DNA of 64,000 nucleotides from Agrilutibacter niabensis (GTDB taxonomy: Bacteria > Pseudomonadota > Gammaproteobacteria > Xanthomonadales > Xanthomonadaceae). Position numbers and translations under genes: made by a program. The stretch covers positions 124,001 through 188,000 of the forward strand of contig NZ_JBHSNJ010000002.1 of the NCBI RefSeq assembly GCF_042657165.1, in the 5' to 3' direction. The notes below the pieces were generated by a model that was not told the origin of the DNA, ran no database searches, and was given only the letters and a program-made list of their open reading frames with translations. This document shows, in pieces, positions 8,672-15,727 of the stretch. Each line of letters opens with the position of its first letter. Position 1 is the first letter of the stretch.

Positions 8672-9067
8672 ATGAATCCCACAAGAAAACGCGTCCTGTT
8701 CGTTTGCGTCGAAAACTCCAACCGCAGTCAGATGGCGGAAGCGTTCGTGCGCATCCACGGCGGCGACGAAGTGGACGCACTGAGCGCAGGCTCGAAGCCC
8801 TCCGGCCGCATCAATCCAAAGGCCATCCGCTTCATGCAGGAAGTCGGGTACGACCTGGCCACGCACGCATCAAAATCGCTTGACGACATCGGCGGCGAGT
8901 TCGACGCGGTGATCACCATGGGTTGCGGCGACAACTGCCCTTGGGTTCCGGCGAAGCGGCGCGAAGACTGGGAACTGCCGGATCCACGCGACATGGATGA
9001 CGACAGCTATCGCGCCGTGCGCGACGAGATCTCGTCGCGAGTGAAGCAATTGCTGGCGACGCTGTGA
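8672..9067 (+). CDS. Arsenate reductase / low-molecular-weight phosphatase-like protein (second copy)
   Basis: A second, clearly different member of the ArsC/LMW-phosphatase fold (131 residues), starting 5 bases after the first. The P-loop is CVENSNRS with nucleophile C12. The other cysteines are C85 and C89 in MGCGDNCPWVP, so the relay spacing differs from the first copy. DWELPDPRD is the late motif with the general acid region. Its presence in the operon supports arsenate reduction, perhaps with another electron donor; a phosphatase role cannot be excluded. The stop overlaps the start of the aquaporin. Confidence 0.83.
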   Translation: MNPTRKRVLFVCVENSNRSQMAEAFVRIHGGDEVDALSAGSKPSGRINPKAIRFMQEVGYDLATHASKSLDDIGGEFDAVITMGCGDNCPWVPAKRREDWELPDPRDMDDDSYRAVRDEISSRVKQLLATL

Positions 9068-9762
9068 TGCCGCTGCGCTCCAGACTGTTGGCCGAGTTCA
9101 TCGGCACCGCGCTGCTGCTGGCCGCGGTCGTGGGCTCCGGGATCATGGGCGTCGCATTGGCGGACGGTAACGACGCCGTGGCGCTGCTGGCCAATGCTGG
9201 CGCCACCGCGGGTGCGCTGTACGTGCTTATCGTGTTGTTCGGTCCGATCTCCGGCGCGCATTTCAACCCGGCAGTAACGCTCGCGATGCGCCTTCGCGGC
9301 GAAATCGGTGGCCGCGACGCGGCGGCCTACATCGCCGTGCAGGTGGTGGCGGCCGTATCCGGCGTGCTGCTGGCGCATGCGATGTTCGAGTTGCCGCTGC
9401 TGCAGCCGGGCACGCACACGCGCACCGGATGGGCACAGTGGCTGAGCGAGGCAGTCGCCACCTTTGGACTGCTGCTGACCATCCTCCTGGGCGTGCGCCA
9501 CCGGCCTGCCGCGATTCCCGCACTGGTGGCAAGCTACATCTTCGCGGCGTACTGGTTCACTGCCAGCACTTCGTTTGCGAATCCCGCCGTTACCGTCGCG
9601 CGCTCCTTGACGCAGACCTTCGCCGGAATACGGCCCGGAGACGTCGCCGGGTTTGTCATCGCACAGGGGATCGGAGGCTTCCTTGCATGCGCGGCCGCGG
9701 CCATGATTGATGCCGCGCCCAAGGCCAGGGTGGAGGAATCCTTTCGATCAACGGATTCCTGA
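9067..9762 (+). CDS. aqpS: Aquaglyceroporin-type channel of the ars operon (AqpS-like)
   Basis: MIP-family channel of 231 residues with about six membrane helices and both NPA loops (HFNPAVTLA near residue 67 and FANPAVTVA near residue 178). The residue after the second NPA, normally the pore arginine, is valine, giving a wider, less water-selective filter. Sinorhizobium meliloti AqpS, also in an ars operon, exports arsenite down its gradient through such a channel. No ArsB or Acr3 gene is in the window, so this channel may be the As(III) exit. The ATG at 9067 overlaps the previous stop; a GTG at 9064 is an alternative. Confidence 0.87.
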   Translation: MPLRSRLLAEFIGTALLLAAVVGSGIMGVALADGNDAVALLANAGATAGALYVLIVLFGPISGAHFNPAVTLAMRLRGEIGGRDAAAYIAVQVVAAVSGVLLAHAMFELPLLQPGTHTRTGWAQWLSEAVATFGLLLTILLGVRHRPAAIPALVASYIFAAYWFTASTSFANPAVTVARSLTQTFAGIRPGDVAGFVIAQGIGGFLACAAAAMIDAAPKARVEESFRSTDS

Positions 9763-9844
9763 ATCGGGAGGCCGTCCCCCTATCCGTCCAAATCGCCGGA
9801 ATCGGCACGGCGCCTTCGACTCCGGCATCATTTGTCCATGCCTA

Positions 9845-10249
9845 ATGCAGGATTCCAGTGATGTCGACCAGCCCCCCGATTTCGCCGCAGGACAGTTGTG
9901 GCGCTGCGCCGGCCGGAGCGCCGAAGAGTCACCGCTGCTGCTGATCAACCGCGTCGACCCGCACCCGCGCGGCGGCGAAATCTTCCAGGTTTCGATTGCC
10001 GGCGTGCGAGTGAGGAAACCCGCGGAGGCGTCGGGCATCACGACTTCCCTCCCTCATGTACCAGTCATTCGCCAGACGTTCGAACGCAGCCAGGCGGAGT
10101 TCGTGCGCCTGCAGGCACCGGACCCGGCCTATCTCAGCGGCCACGCCCAGTGGAAACGCGAGTTCGACACGGGCAATGCTGGATCGTTCGGGGTCAGTGT
10201 GGCGGAAGTACTGGATTTCGTGGAGCGCGGCCTCGCGGCCAAGCGCTGA
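9845..10249 (+). CDS. Conserved-looking hypothetical protein
   Basis: A 134-residue soluble protein without a signal peptide that I do not recognise. Visible features are an N-terminal strand-rich part (GQLWRCAG, LLINRVDPHPRGGEIFQVSI), a central VPVIRQTFERS stretch, and a C-terminal amphipathic segment (SVAEVLDFVERGL). It follows the aquaporin gene by 82 bases on the same strand and ends before a strong hairpin, so it could be the last gene of the ars transcript. Nothing in it looks metal-binding, and a link to arsenic is unsupported. Confidence 0.65.
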   Translation: MQDSSDVDQPPDFAAGQLWRCAGRSAEESPLLLINRVDPHPRGGEIFQVSIAGVRVRKPAEASGITTSLPHVPVIRQTFERSQAEFVRLQAPDPAYLSGHAQWKREFDTGNAGSFGVSVAEVLDFVERGLAAKR

Positions 10250-10265
10250 AGCCCAACAAACTCTG

Positions 10266-10293
10266 GATCAAAGGCCCCTACGGGCCTTTGATC
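10266..10293. terminator. Bidirectional hairpin between convergent genes
   Basis: A perfect 12-bp stem (GATCAAAGGCCC / GGGCCTTTGATC) with a CTAC loop lies between convergent genes. It marks one edge of the lower-G+C insert. Confidence 0.65.
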
Positions 10294-10321
10294 TCTCCCG
10301 CGCACCGGCACGAGTGCCGTG

Positions 10322-10723
10322 TCATCGGCCAAGCTGTTGCGACTCCAAGTACCTGGGCACCCGATGGGGCTCGAGACCCATGATCATCGCCAGGTTCTCC
10401 CATCGTCCTTTCCTTCTGACATAGAGGTAGGCGAAGTCAATCGCCTGGTCGTTGACGAGAATCTGCCAGAACGATTCGCCATCCAGTTCGACGACCGCGG
10501 CGCCCCTCCCTTCCCACACGCGACTGACCTCCACAAGATCGACTCGTATAGGCTTCGATGTCAGGTCGCCACAAGGGGCGCAGAATTCCTGAATCTCGCG
10601 GCTCTTGAGCAGTATTTGCTGGGCACCTGTCGCCTCACGAAGGCTTACCCACTCATATTGATCGGCGCTGGCCGACAGGGGGGATGCGCCTAGAAACGCC
10701 AACAACATCAACTTCCATTTCAT
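10322..10723 (-). CDS. Small periplasmic protein downstream of the T4SS effector (possible immunity partner)
   Basis: A 133-residue protein I do not recognise. Residues 1-20 form a signal peptide ending LSASA, preceded by a clear AAGGAGG ribosome site. The mature part has two cysteines in EFCAPCGD, probably a disulfide or reactive pair, then WEGRGAAVVELDGESFWQIL and an aromatic C-terminal part. It follows the XVIPCD effector gene by 82 bases on the same strand and shares its lower G+C. Periplasmic location beside a peptidoglycan-targeting toxin makes an immunity or accessory role plausible, but the upstream lipoprotein is the better candidate. Confidence 0.65.
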   Translation of the reverse strand: MKWKLMLLAFLGASPLSASADQYEWVSLREATGAQQILLKSREIQEFCAPCGDLTSKPIRVDLVEVSRVWEGRGAAVVELDGESFWQILVNDQAIDFAYLYVRRKGRWENLAMIMGLEPHRVPRYLESQQLGR

Positions 10724-10805
10724 TCTGCCTCCTTGGCAATTGTTGCCTATTGAAAATTCAGGAGCGCGCCAACGAAATCGCACCCTTCGCCAAATTGGAT
10801 TGGTT

Positions 10806-12155
10806 CTATGGCTTCATTCCGACAGACAGCCCGCTGCGATGCTCATGGTGCTGCATCTGCACATGGACCTGCGCCTGTTGGCGAGCGGCGGCATACTCTG
10901 CCAGCTCGAAAGTGCTCCGTTCCACGCTATGCGATACAGCCAGCGTCCTATCCACCGACACAATTTGACGGGCGGGGTCATGCAGGTTGCCCTGCACTCC
11001 GATCACGCCATCGCCACGCGTGTTCAACATCACGTTGTCGATATGCGTCATCCCGGCCTGCCTGGCTCTCACCGTCAGTGCTGCCGCTGCATTGTTCACT
11101 TCTACTTCGTTGCGGAAAGTATCGGGTGGAAGCTTCCGCATCTCCATCCATGCTCCCCGGAACAACGGATTGTCGGGATGGCCGTGCTCAGACAACAAAG
11201 GAGACTTCTCTGCTTGGCTCAATGCAGCCATGGTGTCCTGCCCAACGACACCATCGACATCCAATCCGTGGGCACGCTGAAAGGCTTGGACGGCATGCGT
11301 CGTGTTTCGACCAAAATCACCGTCTGCAGATAAGAGCCTGCCATCAGAACCAACGTAGCCCAACGAGCGCAGCGCCACTTGCAGCTCCCTTGTGCTTTCG
11401 CCTTTAGCTCCGCGATCCAGCACGAGGTGTACTCTTTCAATAGCCACTTGATTGGATCCAAGGCTGGATCCAGCGCTTGGCAGGTCAAGGCGCGGAGGCC
11501 CTCCCACGGAAACGTCGAGCGCAAAGCGCTCAAACCTGTCCATCTGACGTCCCATCGTCGCATAGGCCTCGGCAAGCGACTTACCTCCATCTCCATAAAG
11601 CGCAGGATTCCCCTTGATAACCATAGGAGAAAGCACCGAATCGACGCGATCCTGCGGGCTTCTTCTCATTGCACTTAGAAACTTTGTCGCGTCTCCCTCT
11701 CCCAGATTGTGGAATGCGTATACGTTGGCATCCGGATCAGTGCCGCCCAGCCTTGCACCCTTGGCGATGTTCTCCTTGGTAAATTCGGCGAGCAGGGCCG
11801 CCTGCAGGGCAGAGTTGTTTCGCAGCTCACTGGCTTTCACCTGAGCGTTTGTCATTTCTGCTGCATTCTCGATCCCGTACTTGTCTCCATACTGACGAAG
11901 CATGACTGCCCACGTGCCATCGATGAACTGGCCATATCCGTGAGCTGAGGAGACGGCCATCACACCGTCAAACTGCCGGACTCTATTGTTCCCTGGACTC
12001 TTGGCGATGGGTCGTGCATGGGAATCAAAGCCTGACTCAAAACCTGCGATCTTTACCAATATCCCCGGATCGATTCCCGCGGCGCGCGCCGCGGACAATA
12101 GCTCATCGCGGGCGTTGCTCCAGTTTCGTTCCAATGCTTCGTTGCGCGTAGTCAT
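10806..12155 (-). CDS. Predicted X-T4SS antibacterial effector: lysozyme-like domain, peptidoglycan-binding domain and XVIPCD
   Basis: A 449-residue protein with no signal peptide, built as an X-Tfe toxin delivered into rival cells by the xanthomonad killing type IV secretion system. Residues 15-165 form a lysozyme/transglycosylase-like domain: IAGFESGF with candidate catalytic E40, AHGYGQFIDGTW near 71-82, and VYAFHNLGEGDATKFL near 145-160. Residues 248-313 are a PG_binding_1 repeat (GESTRELQVALRSLGY, FGRNTTHAVQAFQRAHGL). Residues 324-435 match the XVIPCD: HPDNPLF, then GMTHIDNVML, VIGVQGNLHDPAR, and a glutamine-rich tail (ARQQAQVHVQMQ). A lipoprotein gene lies 26 bases upstream. The VirB/VirD4 machinery is not in the window. 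Confidence 0.85.
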   Translation of the reverse strand: MTTRNEALERNWSNARDELLSAARAAGIDPGILVKIAGFESGFDSHARPIAKSPGNNRVRQFDGVMAVSSAHGYGQFIDGTWAVMLRQYGDKYGIENAAEMTNAQVKASELRNNSALQAALLAEFTKENIAKGARLGGTDPDANVYAFHNLGEGDATKFLSAMRRSPQDRVDSVLSPMVIKGNPALYGDGGKSLAEAYATMGRQMDRFERFALDVSVGGPPRLDLPSAGSSLGSNQVAIERVHLVLDRGAKGESTRELQVALRSLGYVGSDGRLLSADGDFGRNTTHAVQAFQRAHGLDVDGVVGQDTMAALSQAEKSPLLSEHGHPDNPLFRGAWMEMRKLPPDTFRNEVEVNNAAAALTVRARQAGMTHIDNVMLNTRGDGVIGVQGNLHDPARQIVSVDRTLAVSHSVERSTFELAEYAAARQQAQVHVQMQHHEHRSGLSVGMKP

Positions 12156-12181
12156 CTCACTCTCCCTGTGATGTTTAGCGC

Positions 12182-13000
12182 CTAGAACAGTTCAGGCATT
12201 CGGTACTCCCAGCGAGCTTGATCGAAGGGAACCAGTCGCTCGTCCTGTACCTTTCCGGATATGGCCTTGACAACCTTTAGCGACTTCACCCCCCCTTGCT
12301 CTGGCTCGGCCACAACTTCTATCGAGTAGATTGTGTTTTGGTCATCTTCTCGTATCTCGGGAACATCGCTTAGATCCTTGAAGGCGCCGTCATGAGCGGC
12401 CACAACCTCGTGATTCGACACTGTGACCCCTTGCCAGGTGCCACCACTCGTAAAAATCCAACCGTAATAGTCGCTTCCAAGGCGAACAAACTTTGCCTTG
12501 TCGCAACCGCAGTAACCCAAGGTTCCAAACGGAAGCGCAGAAGACTTGGCGATATAGCGCCACTGCCCGTCCGACTCAATAGCAATCTGAAATGCACCCA
12601 TCAGCCCAGGAGTCGTCGCATCGAACGCACCCTCAGCATCGGCCCTATTCGATACGCGCAGGTACATCGTTCGACCGGCTGGCCCAACTAGCTCTGGCTT
12701 CGCCGGCTCCATGCAGTAATCGACGTCCCGTTCGCCGTCACGATATTTGAAGTTCCAGCAGCTCCCTTCCTCTCTGTGGCCCTTCCCGTACTGCTGATTC
12801 ATGATCTCAACCACAATTGCATCGATCTGACTTGAGCTCACTTCGCCTGCTTGCGCTTGCGCGACTCCTGACGGAATTTGTCTAGCGGCCGGGCGATTAG
12901 CCGCTTGGGTCGTAGACGATGCACCCGAACTCTCGCTGGGTGGCGAACAGGCCGCCAAGACCGCTACAACAACAGGACCTACGATCTTTCCAAAGCGCAT
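12182..13000 (-). CDS. Lipoprotein, predicted immunity protein for the adjacent T4SS effector (X-Tfi-like)
   Basis: A 272-residue lipoprotein: hydrophobic leader, lipobox VLAAC with the lipidated cysteine at C18, then a low-complexity Ser/Ala/Thr linker (about 19-55) and a folded domain of about 210 residues with several cysteines (SCWNF, DYCMEP, GYCGCDKA). I do not recognise the fold. In Xanthomonas, immunity genes for T4SS effectors usually lie directly upstream of the toxin gene and encode periplasmic lipoproteins; this gene fits on order, strand, 26-base spacing and localisation. It also shares the effector's low G+C. An AGGAG ribosome site precedes the ATG. The immunity role is inferred from context. 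Confidence 0.75.
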   Translation of the reverse strand: MRFGKIVGPVVVAVLAACSPPSESSGASSTTQAANRPAARQIPSGVAQAQAGEVSSSQIDAIVVEIMNQQYGKGHREEGSCWNFKYRDGERDVDYCMEPAKPELVGPAGRTMYLRVSNRADAEGAFDATTPGLMGAFQIAIESDGQWRYIAKSSALPFGTLGYCGCDKAKFVRLGSDYYGWIFTSGGTWQGVTVSNHEVVAAHDGAFKDLSDVPEIREDDQNTIYSIEVVAEPEQGGVKSLKVVKAISGKVQDERLVPFDQARWEYRMPELF

Positions 13001-13090
13001 CAACTCACTCCTATCCGTGTGGTTGTACAAGCGCAGCCTGCCGTTGAGCAAGCGTACGAACTCATGTTGCCACGGCCTTTGACGCCCGTC

Positions 13091-13139
13091 TGTCAGAAAA
13101 GTCTGACAAAAAGAAGGCCCCGCTATGCGGGGCCTTCTT
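13091..13139 (-). terminator. Double hairpin terminator of purA
   Basis: Downstream of purA, a 13-bp perfect stem (AAGAAGGCCCCGC / GCGGGGCCTTCTT, loop TAT, 13111-13139) is followed on the minus strand by a T-rich run. A second small 7-bp hairpin (TGTCAGA / TCTGACA, 13091-13108) comes next. It separates the purA block from the effector insert. Confidence 0.85.
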
Positions 13140-13165
13140 ACGCAACCATGGATCAGATGGAACTG

Positions 13166-14458
13166 TTACGCCCACGGATCCCGCAACACAATGTTCGCGT
13201 CACGGTCCGGGCCCGTCGAAACGATGGCCAGCTGGCAACCCGAAAGTTCCTCCAGCGCGCGCAGGTAGGCACGGGCAGCCGGCGGGAGCTTGTCCCATTC
13301 GGTGATGCCGGCGGTGGATTCTTCCCAGCCCGGGAACTCGAGATAGACGGGCGTGCACTCCTCCCAACCTGCCGCGTCCAACGGAGCGTACTCGCTGCGC
13401 TTGCCGTGGTACTCGTACGCGATGCAGACCTTGAGGGTCTTCATGCCATCGAGGATGTCGAGCTTGGTGATGCACAGGCCGGTGATGCCGTTGATGGCGA
13501 CGGCGCGCTTGAGCGCGACGATGTCCATCCAGCCGCAGCGGCGCGGGCGGCCGGTGGTGGCGCCGTATTCCTGGCCGCGGTCGCGGATGCCCTGGCCGAC
13601 TTCATCGTCCAGTTCGGTCGGGAACGGGCCGCCGCCGACGCGCGTGGCATAAGCCTTGGCGATGCCGAGCACGTAGTCGATCGCGTCGGCACCCACGCCG
13701 GTGCCGGCGTACGCACCACCGACCGTGGTGTTGCTCGAGGTGACGTACGGATAGGTGCCGTGATCGATGTCGAGCAGCGAGCCCTGCGCGCCTTCGAACA
13801 GCACCCGCTTGCCCTGCTTGCGCAGCTCGTGGAGGATGCCGGCGACGTCGGACTTCATCGGCTCGACGTATTCGCCGAAGGCGAGCGCGTCGTCGAGGGT
13901 CTTCTGGAAATCCACGGCTTCGACGCCCAGGTACTTGGTCAACACGAAGTTGTGGTAGTCCATCGTGCTGCGCAGTTTCTCGGCGAGCTCGTTGGGATAG
14001 CGCAGGTCGGCGACGCGGATGCCGCGACGGGCCACCTTGTCCTCGTAGGCGGGGCCGATGCCGCGGCCGGTGGTGCCGATGGCGCCCTTGCCGGCGGCCT
14101 TCTCGCGGGCCTGATCGAGGGCGATGTGGTACGGCATGATCAGCGGCGTGGCCGGGCTGATCTTGAGGCGCGAACGCACGTCGACGCCGTTGGCTTCGAG
14201 CTCGCCGATTTCCTTCTGCAGCGCCCCCGGATGCAGCACCACGCCGTTGCCGATCAGGCACAGCGCGTCGTCGCGAAGGATGCCCGAGGGGATCAGGTGA
14301 AGGACGGTCTTCTTGCCGCCGATGACGAGGGTGTGGCCGGCGTTGTGGCCGCCCTGGAAGCGCACGACCGCGCCGATGTCCTGCGTGAGCAGGTCGACGA
14401 TCTTGCCCTTGCCTTCGTCGCCCCACTGGGCGCCCAACACCACGACTGACTGACCCAT
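13166..14458 (-). CDS. purA: Adenylosuccinate synthetase
   Basis: Joins IMP and aspartate using GTP to give adenylosuccinate, the first committed step to AMP. It has 430 residues, the usual length, starting at MGQSVVVLGAQWGDEGKGK, which holds the GDEGKGK GTP-binding loop. Further signatures are GGHNAGHT, GTTGRGIGPAYEDK and the C-terminal KLPPAARAYL. The upstream in-frame extension has no family similarity, so ATG 14458 is used. It closes the hfl block as in E. coli but is separated from it by a terminator-like hairpin, so it probably has its own promoter. Confidence 0.97.
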   Translation of the reverse strand: MGQSVVVLGAQWGDEGKGKIVDLLTQDIGAVVRFQGGHNAGHTLVIGGKKTVLHLIPSGILRDDALCLIGNGVVLHPGALQKEIGELEANGVDVRSRLKISPATPLIMPYHIALDQAREKAAGKGAIGTTGRGIGPAYEDKVARRGIRVADLRYPNELAEKLRSTMDYHNFVLTKYLGVEAVDFQKTLDDALAFGEYVEPMKSDVAGILHELRKQGKRVLFEGAQGSLLDIDHGTYPYVTSSNTTVGGAYAGTGVGADAIDYVLGIAKAYATRVGGGPFPTELDDEVGQGIRDRGQEYGATTGRPRRCGWMDIVALKRAVAINGITGLCITKLDILDGMKTLKVCIAYEYHGKRSEYAPLDAAGWEECTPVYLEFPGWEESTAGITEWDKLPPAARAYLRALEELSGCQLAIVSTGPDRDANIVLRDPWA

Positions 14459-14557
14459 CTGGAAATCTCCTGTCGCCCGGCCGCTGCACGGGCTTGCTGG
14501 TGAGCTGCCGGTCTGGAGGGGGTCCGCGGCCAAGGAAGCAGGCGGGCCAGACACGGA

Positions 14558-14590
14558 AAAAGCCGGAGGGGCGGGCCCCATCCGGCTTTT
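14558..14590 (-). terminator. Terminator between the hflKC-yjeT unit and purA
   Basis: A 10-bp stem (AAAAGCCGGA / TCCGGCTTTT) encloses a G+C-rich loop and is followed by T residues on the minus strand. It ends transcription from the hfl genes or attenuates read-through into purA. Confidence 0.7.
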
Positions 14591-14653
14591 GTGCATTATC
14601 CGGGTTTTGGGGGGACGGGGCTACCCTTCCCCGCCTTCTGGCCGCTCTAAGCC

Positions 14654-14845
14654 CTAGGACCGCCTGACCAGGAACAGCGCGACCAGGCCGACGGCGATGA
14701 AGACGCCGCCCAGCAGGCGCAGTCCGCGGTCTGGAAGTTGGTAGAGCTGCTCGACGGCCTGTTTCCAGCCGCGCGGCGCGACGAACAGGAACAGCCCTTC
14801 AAGCACCGCCACCAGGCACAAGGCAGACAGTAATTCGACAGTCAT
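14654..14845 (-). CDS. yjeT: DUF2065 small membrane protein (YjeT-like)
   Basis: A 63-residue inner-membrane protein with two hydrophobic helices (about 2-20 and 40-60) separated by the conserved PRGWKQAVEQL stretch of the DUF2065/YjeT family. It lies 18 bases after hflC and before purA, the same position as E. coli yjeT. The function of the family is unknown; the persistent linkage suggests a role with HflKC or FtsH membrane quality control. A TTG three codons upstream is possible, but the ATG is preferred. Confidence 0.85.
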   Translation of the reverse strand: MTVELLSALCLVAVLEGLFLFVAPRGWKQAVEQLYQLPDRGLRLLGGVFIAVGLVALFLVRRS

Positions 14846-14863
14846 GCGACGCAATGCCGTGGG

Positions 14864-15727
14864 TCAGCGATCCGACTTCATGTACTGCAGGAACGGATCA
14901 TCGCGATCCAGCACGATCACGCTCTGGCCGTCGGTGAAAGACGCCCGGTAAGCCTCGAGGCTGCGCTGGAACGCGTAGAACGCCGGGTCCTTGTTGGCCG
15001 CCGCTGCGTACACCCGCGTGGCTTCGGCATCGCCTTCACCGCGCATCTTCTGCGCATCGCGCTCCGCTTCGGCCATCAGCACGGCGCGATCGCGATCGGC
15101 CTTGGCACGGATCGTCTGAGCCTGCTCGACGCCTTCGGCGCGAAGCTGGCTGGCGACCTGCAGGCGCTGCGAACGCATCTGGTCGTAAACGGAGCCCACC
15201 ACGTTGCTGTCCTGCGGCAATTCGATGCGCTTGATGCGGATGTCGACGATCTTGACGCCCAGCGTGCCGGCGCCCTGGTTGATCGCATCCAGCTGCTTGC
15301 CGATCACCGTGGTGCGGTCGCCGGATACGACTTCCTGCAAGGTGCGCGCATTGATCTCGTTGCGCAGCGAGTCGCGGATGATCGGGGCCAGGCGCTGCAC
15401 CGCGACTTCCTCGTCGCCGCCGGTCGCGCGATAGAAGGCCTGCAGGTTCTCGATGCGTCCCAGCGCGAAGAAGTCGACGCTGACGTCCTGCTTGTCGTCG
15501 GTGAGGTAGCGCTCGGGTTCGGAGTCGATCACCTGAAGGCGGCGATCGAACACGCGCGAGGTCTCCACCAGCGGCACCTTGAAGTGCAGGCCCGGACCGA
15601 TATCGGTGCGGACGATGGTGCCGAGGCGGAACACGATGGCGCTATGGCCTTCGCGGACGACGAACACGGAGCCAAGCAATGCCAGCAAAGCGCTGACGAC
15701 GATGGCGATCCAGAGGGAAAATCTCAT
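14864..15727 (-). CDS. hflC: HflC, SPFH-family modulator of FtsH
   Basis: Inner-membrane protein of 287 residues that assembles with HflK into a large periplasmic cage around FtsH and restrains its proteolysis of membrane substrates. One N-terminal helix (about 5-24) anchors it; the SPFH/band-7 domain follows (GHSAIVFRLGTIV, GPGLHFKVP). A charged alanine-rich helical part (RAKADRDRAVLMAEAERDA) and the C-terminal SFTDGQSVIVLDRDDPFL complete it. The start overlaps the hflK stop by 4 bases, so the two are coupled. Confidence 0.96.
   Translation of the reverse strand: MRFSLWIAIVVSALLALLGSVFVVREGHSAIVFRLGTIVRTDIGPGLHFKVPLVETSRVFDRRLQVIDSEPERYLTDDKQDVSVDFFALGRIENLQAFYRATGGDEEVAVQRLAPIIRDSLRNEINARTLQEVVSGDRTTVIGKQLDAINQGAGTLGVKIVDIRIKRIELPQDSNVVGSVYDQMRSQRLQVASQLRAEGVEQAQTIRAKADRDRAVLMAEAERDAQKMRGEGDAEATRVYAAAANKDPAFYAFQRSLEAYRASFTDGQSVIVLDRDDPFLQYMKSDR

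Noticed and set aside
13001..13090. A riboswitch upstream of the lipoprotein gene
   Set aside because: The leader is short and shows no recognisable aptamer; the small hairpins belong to the purA terminator.
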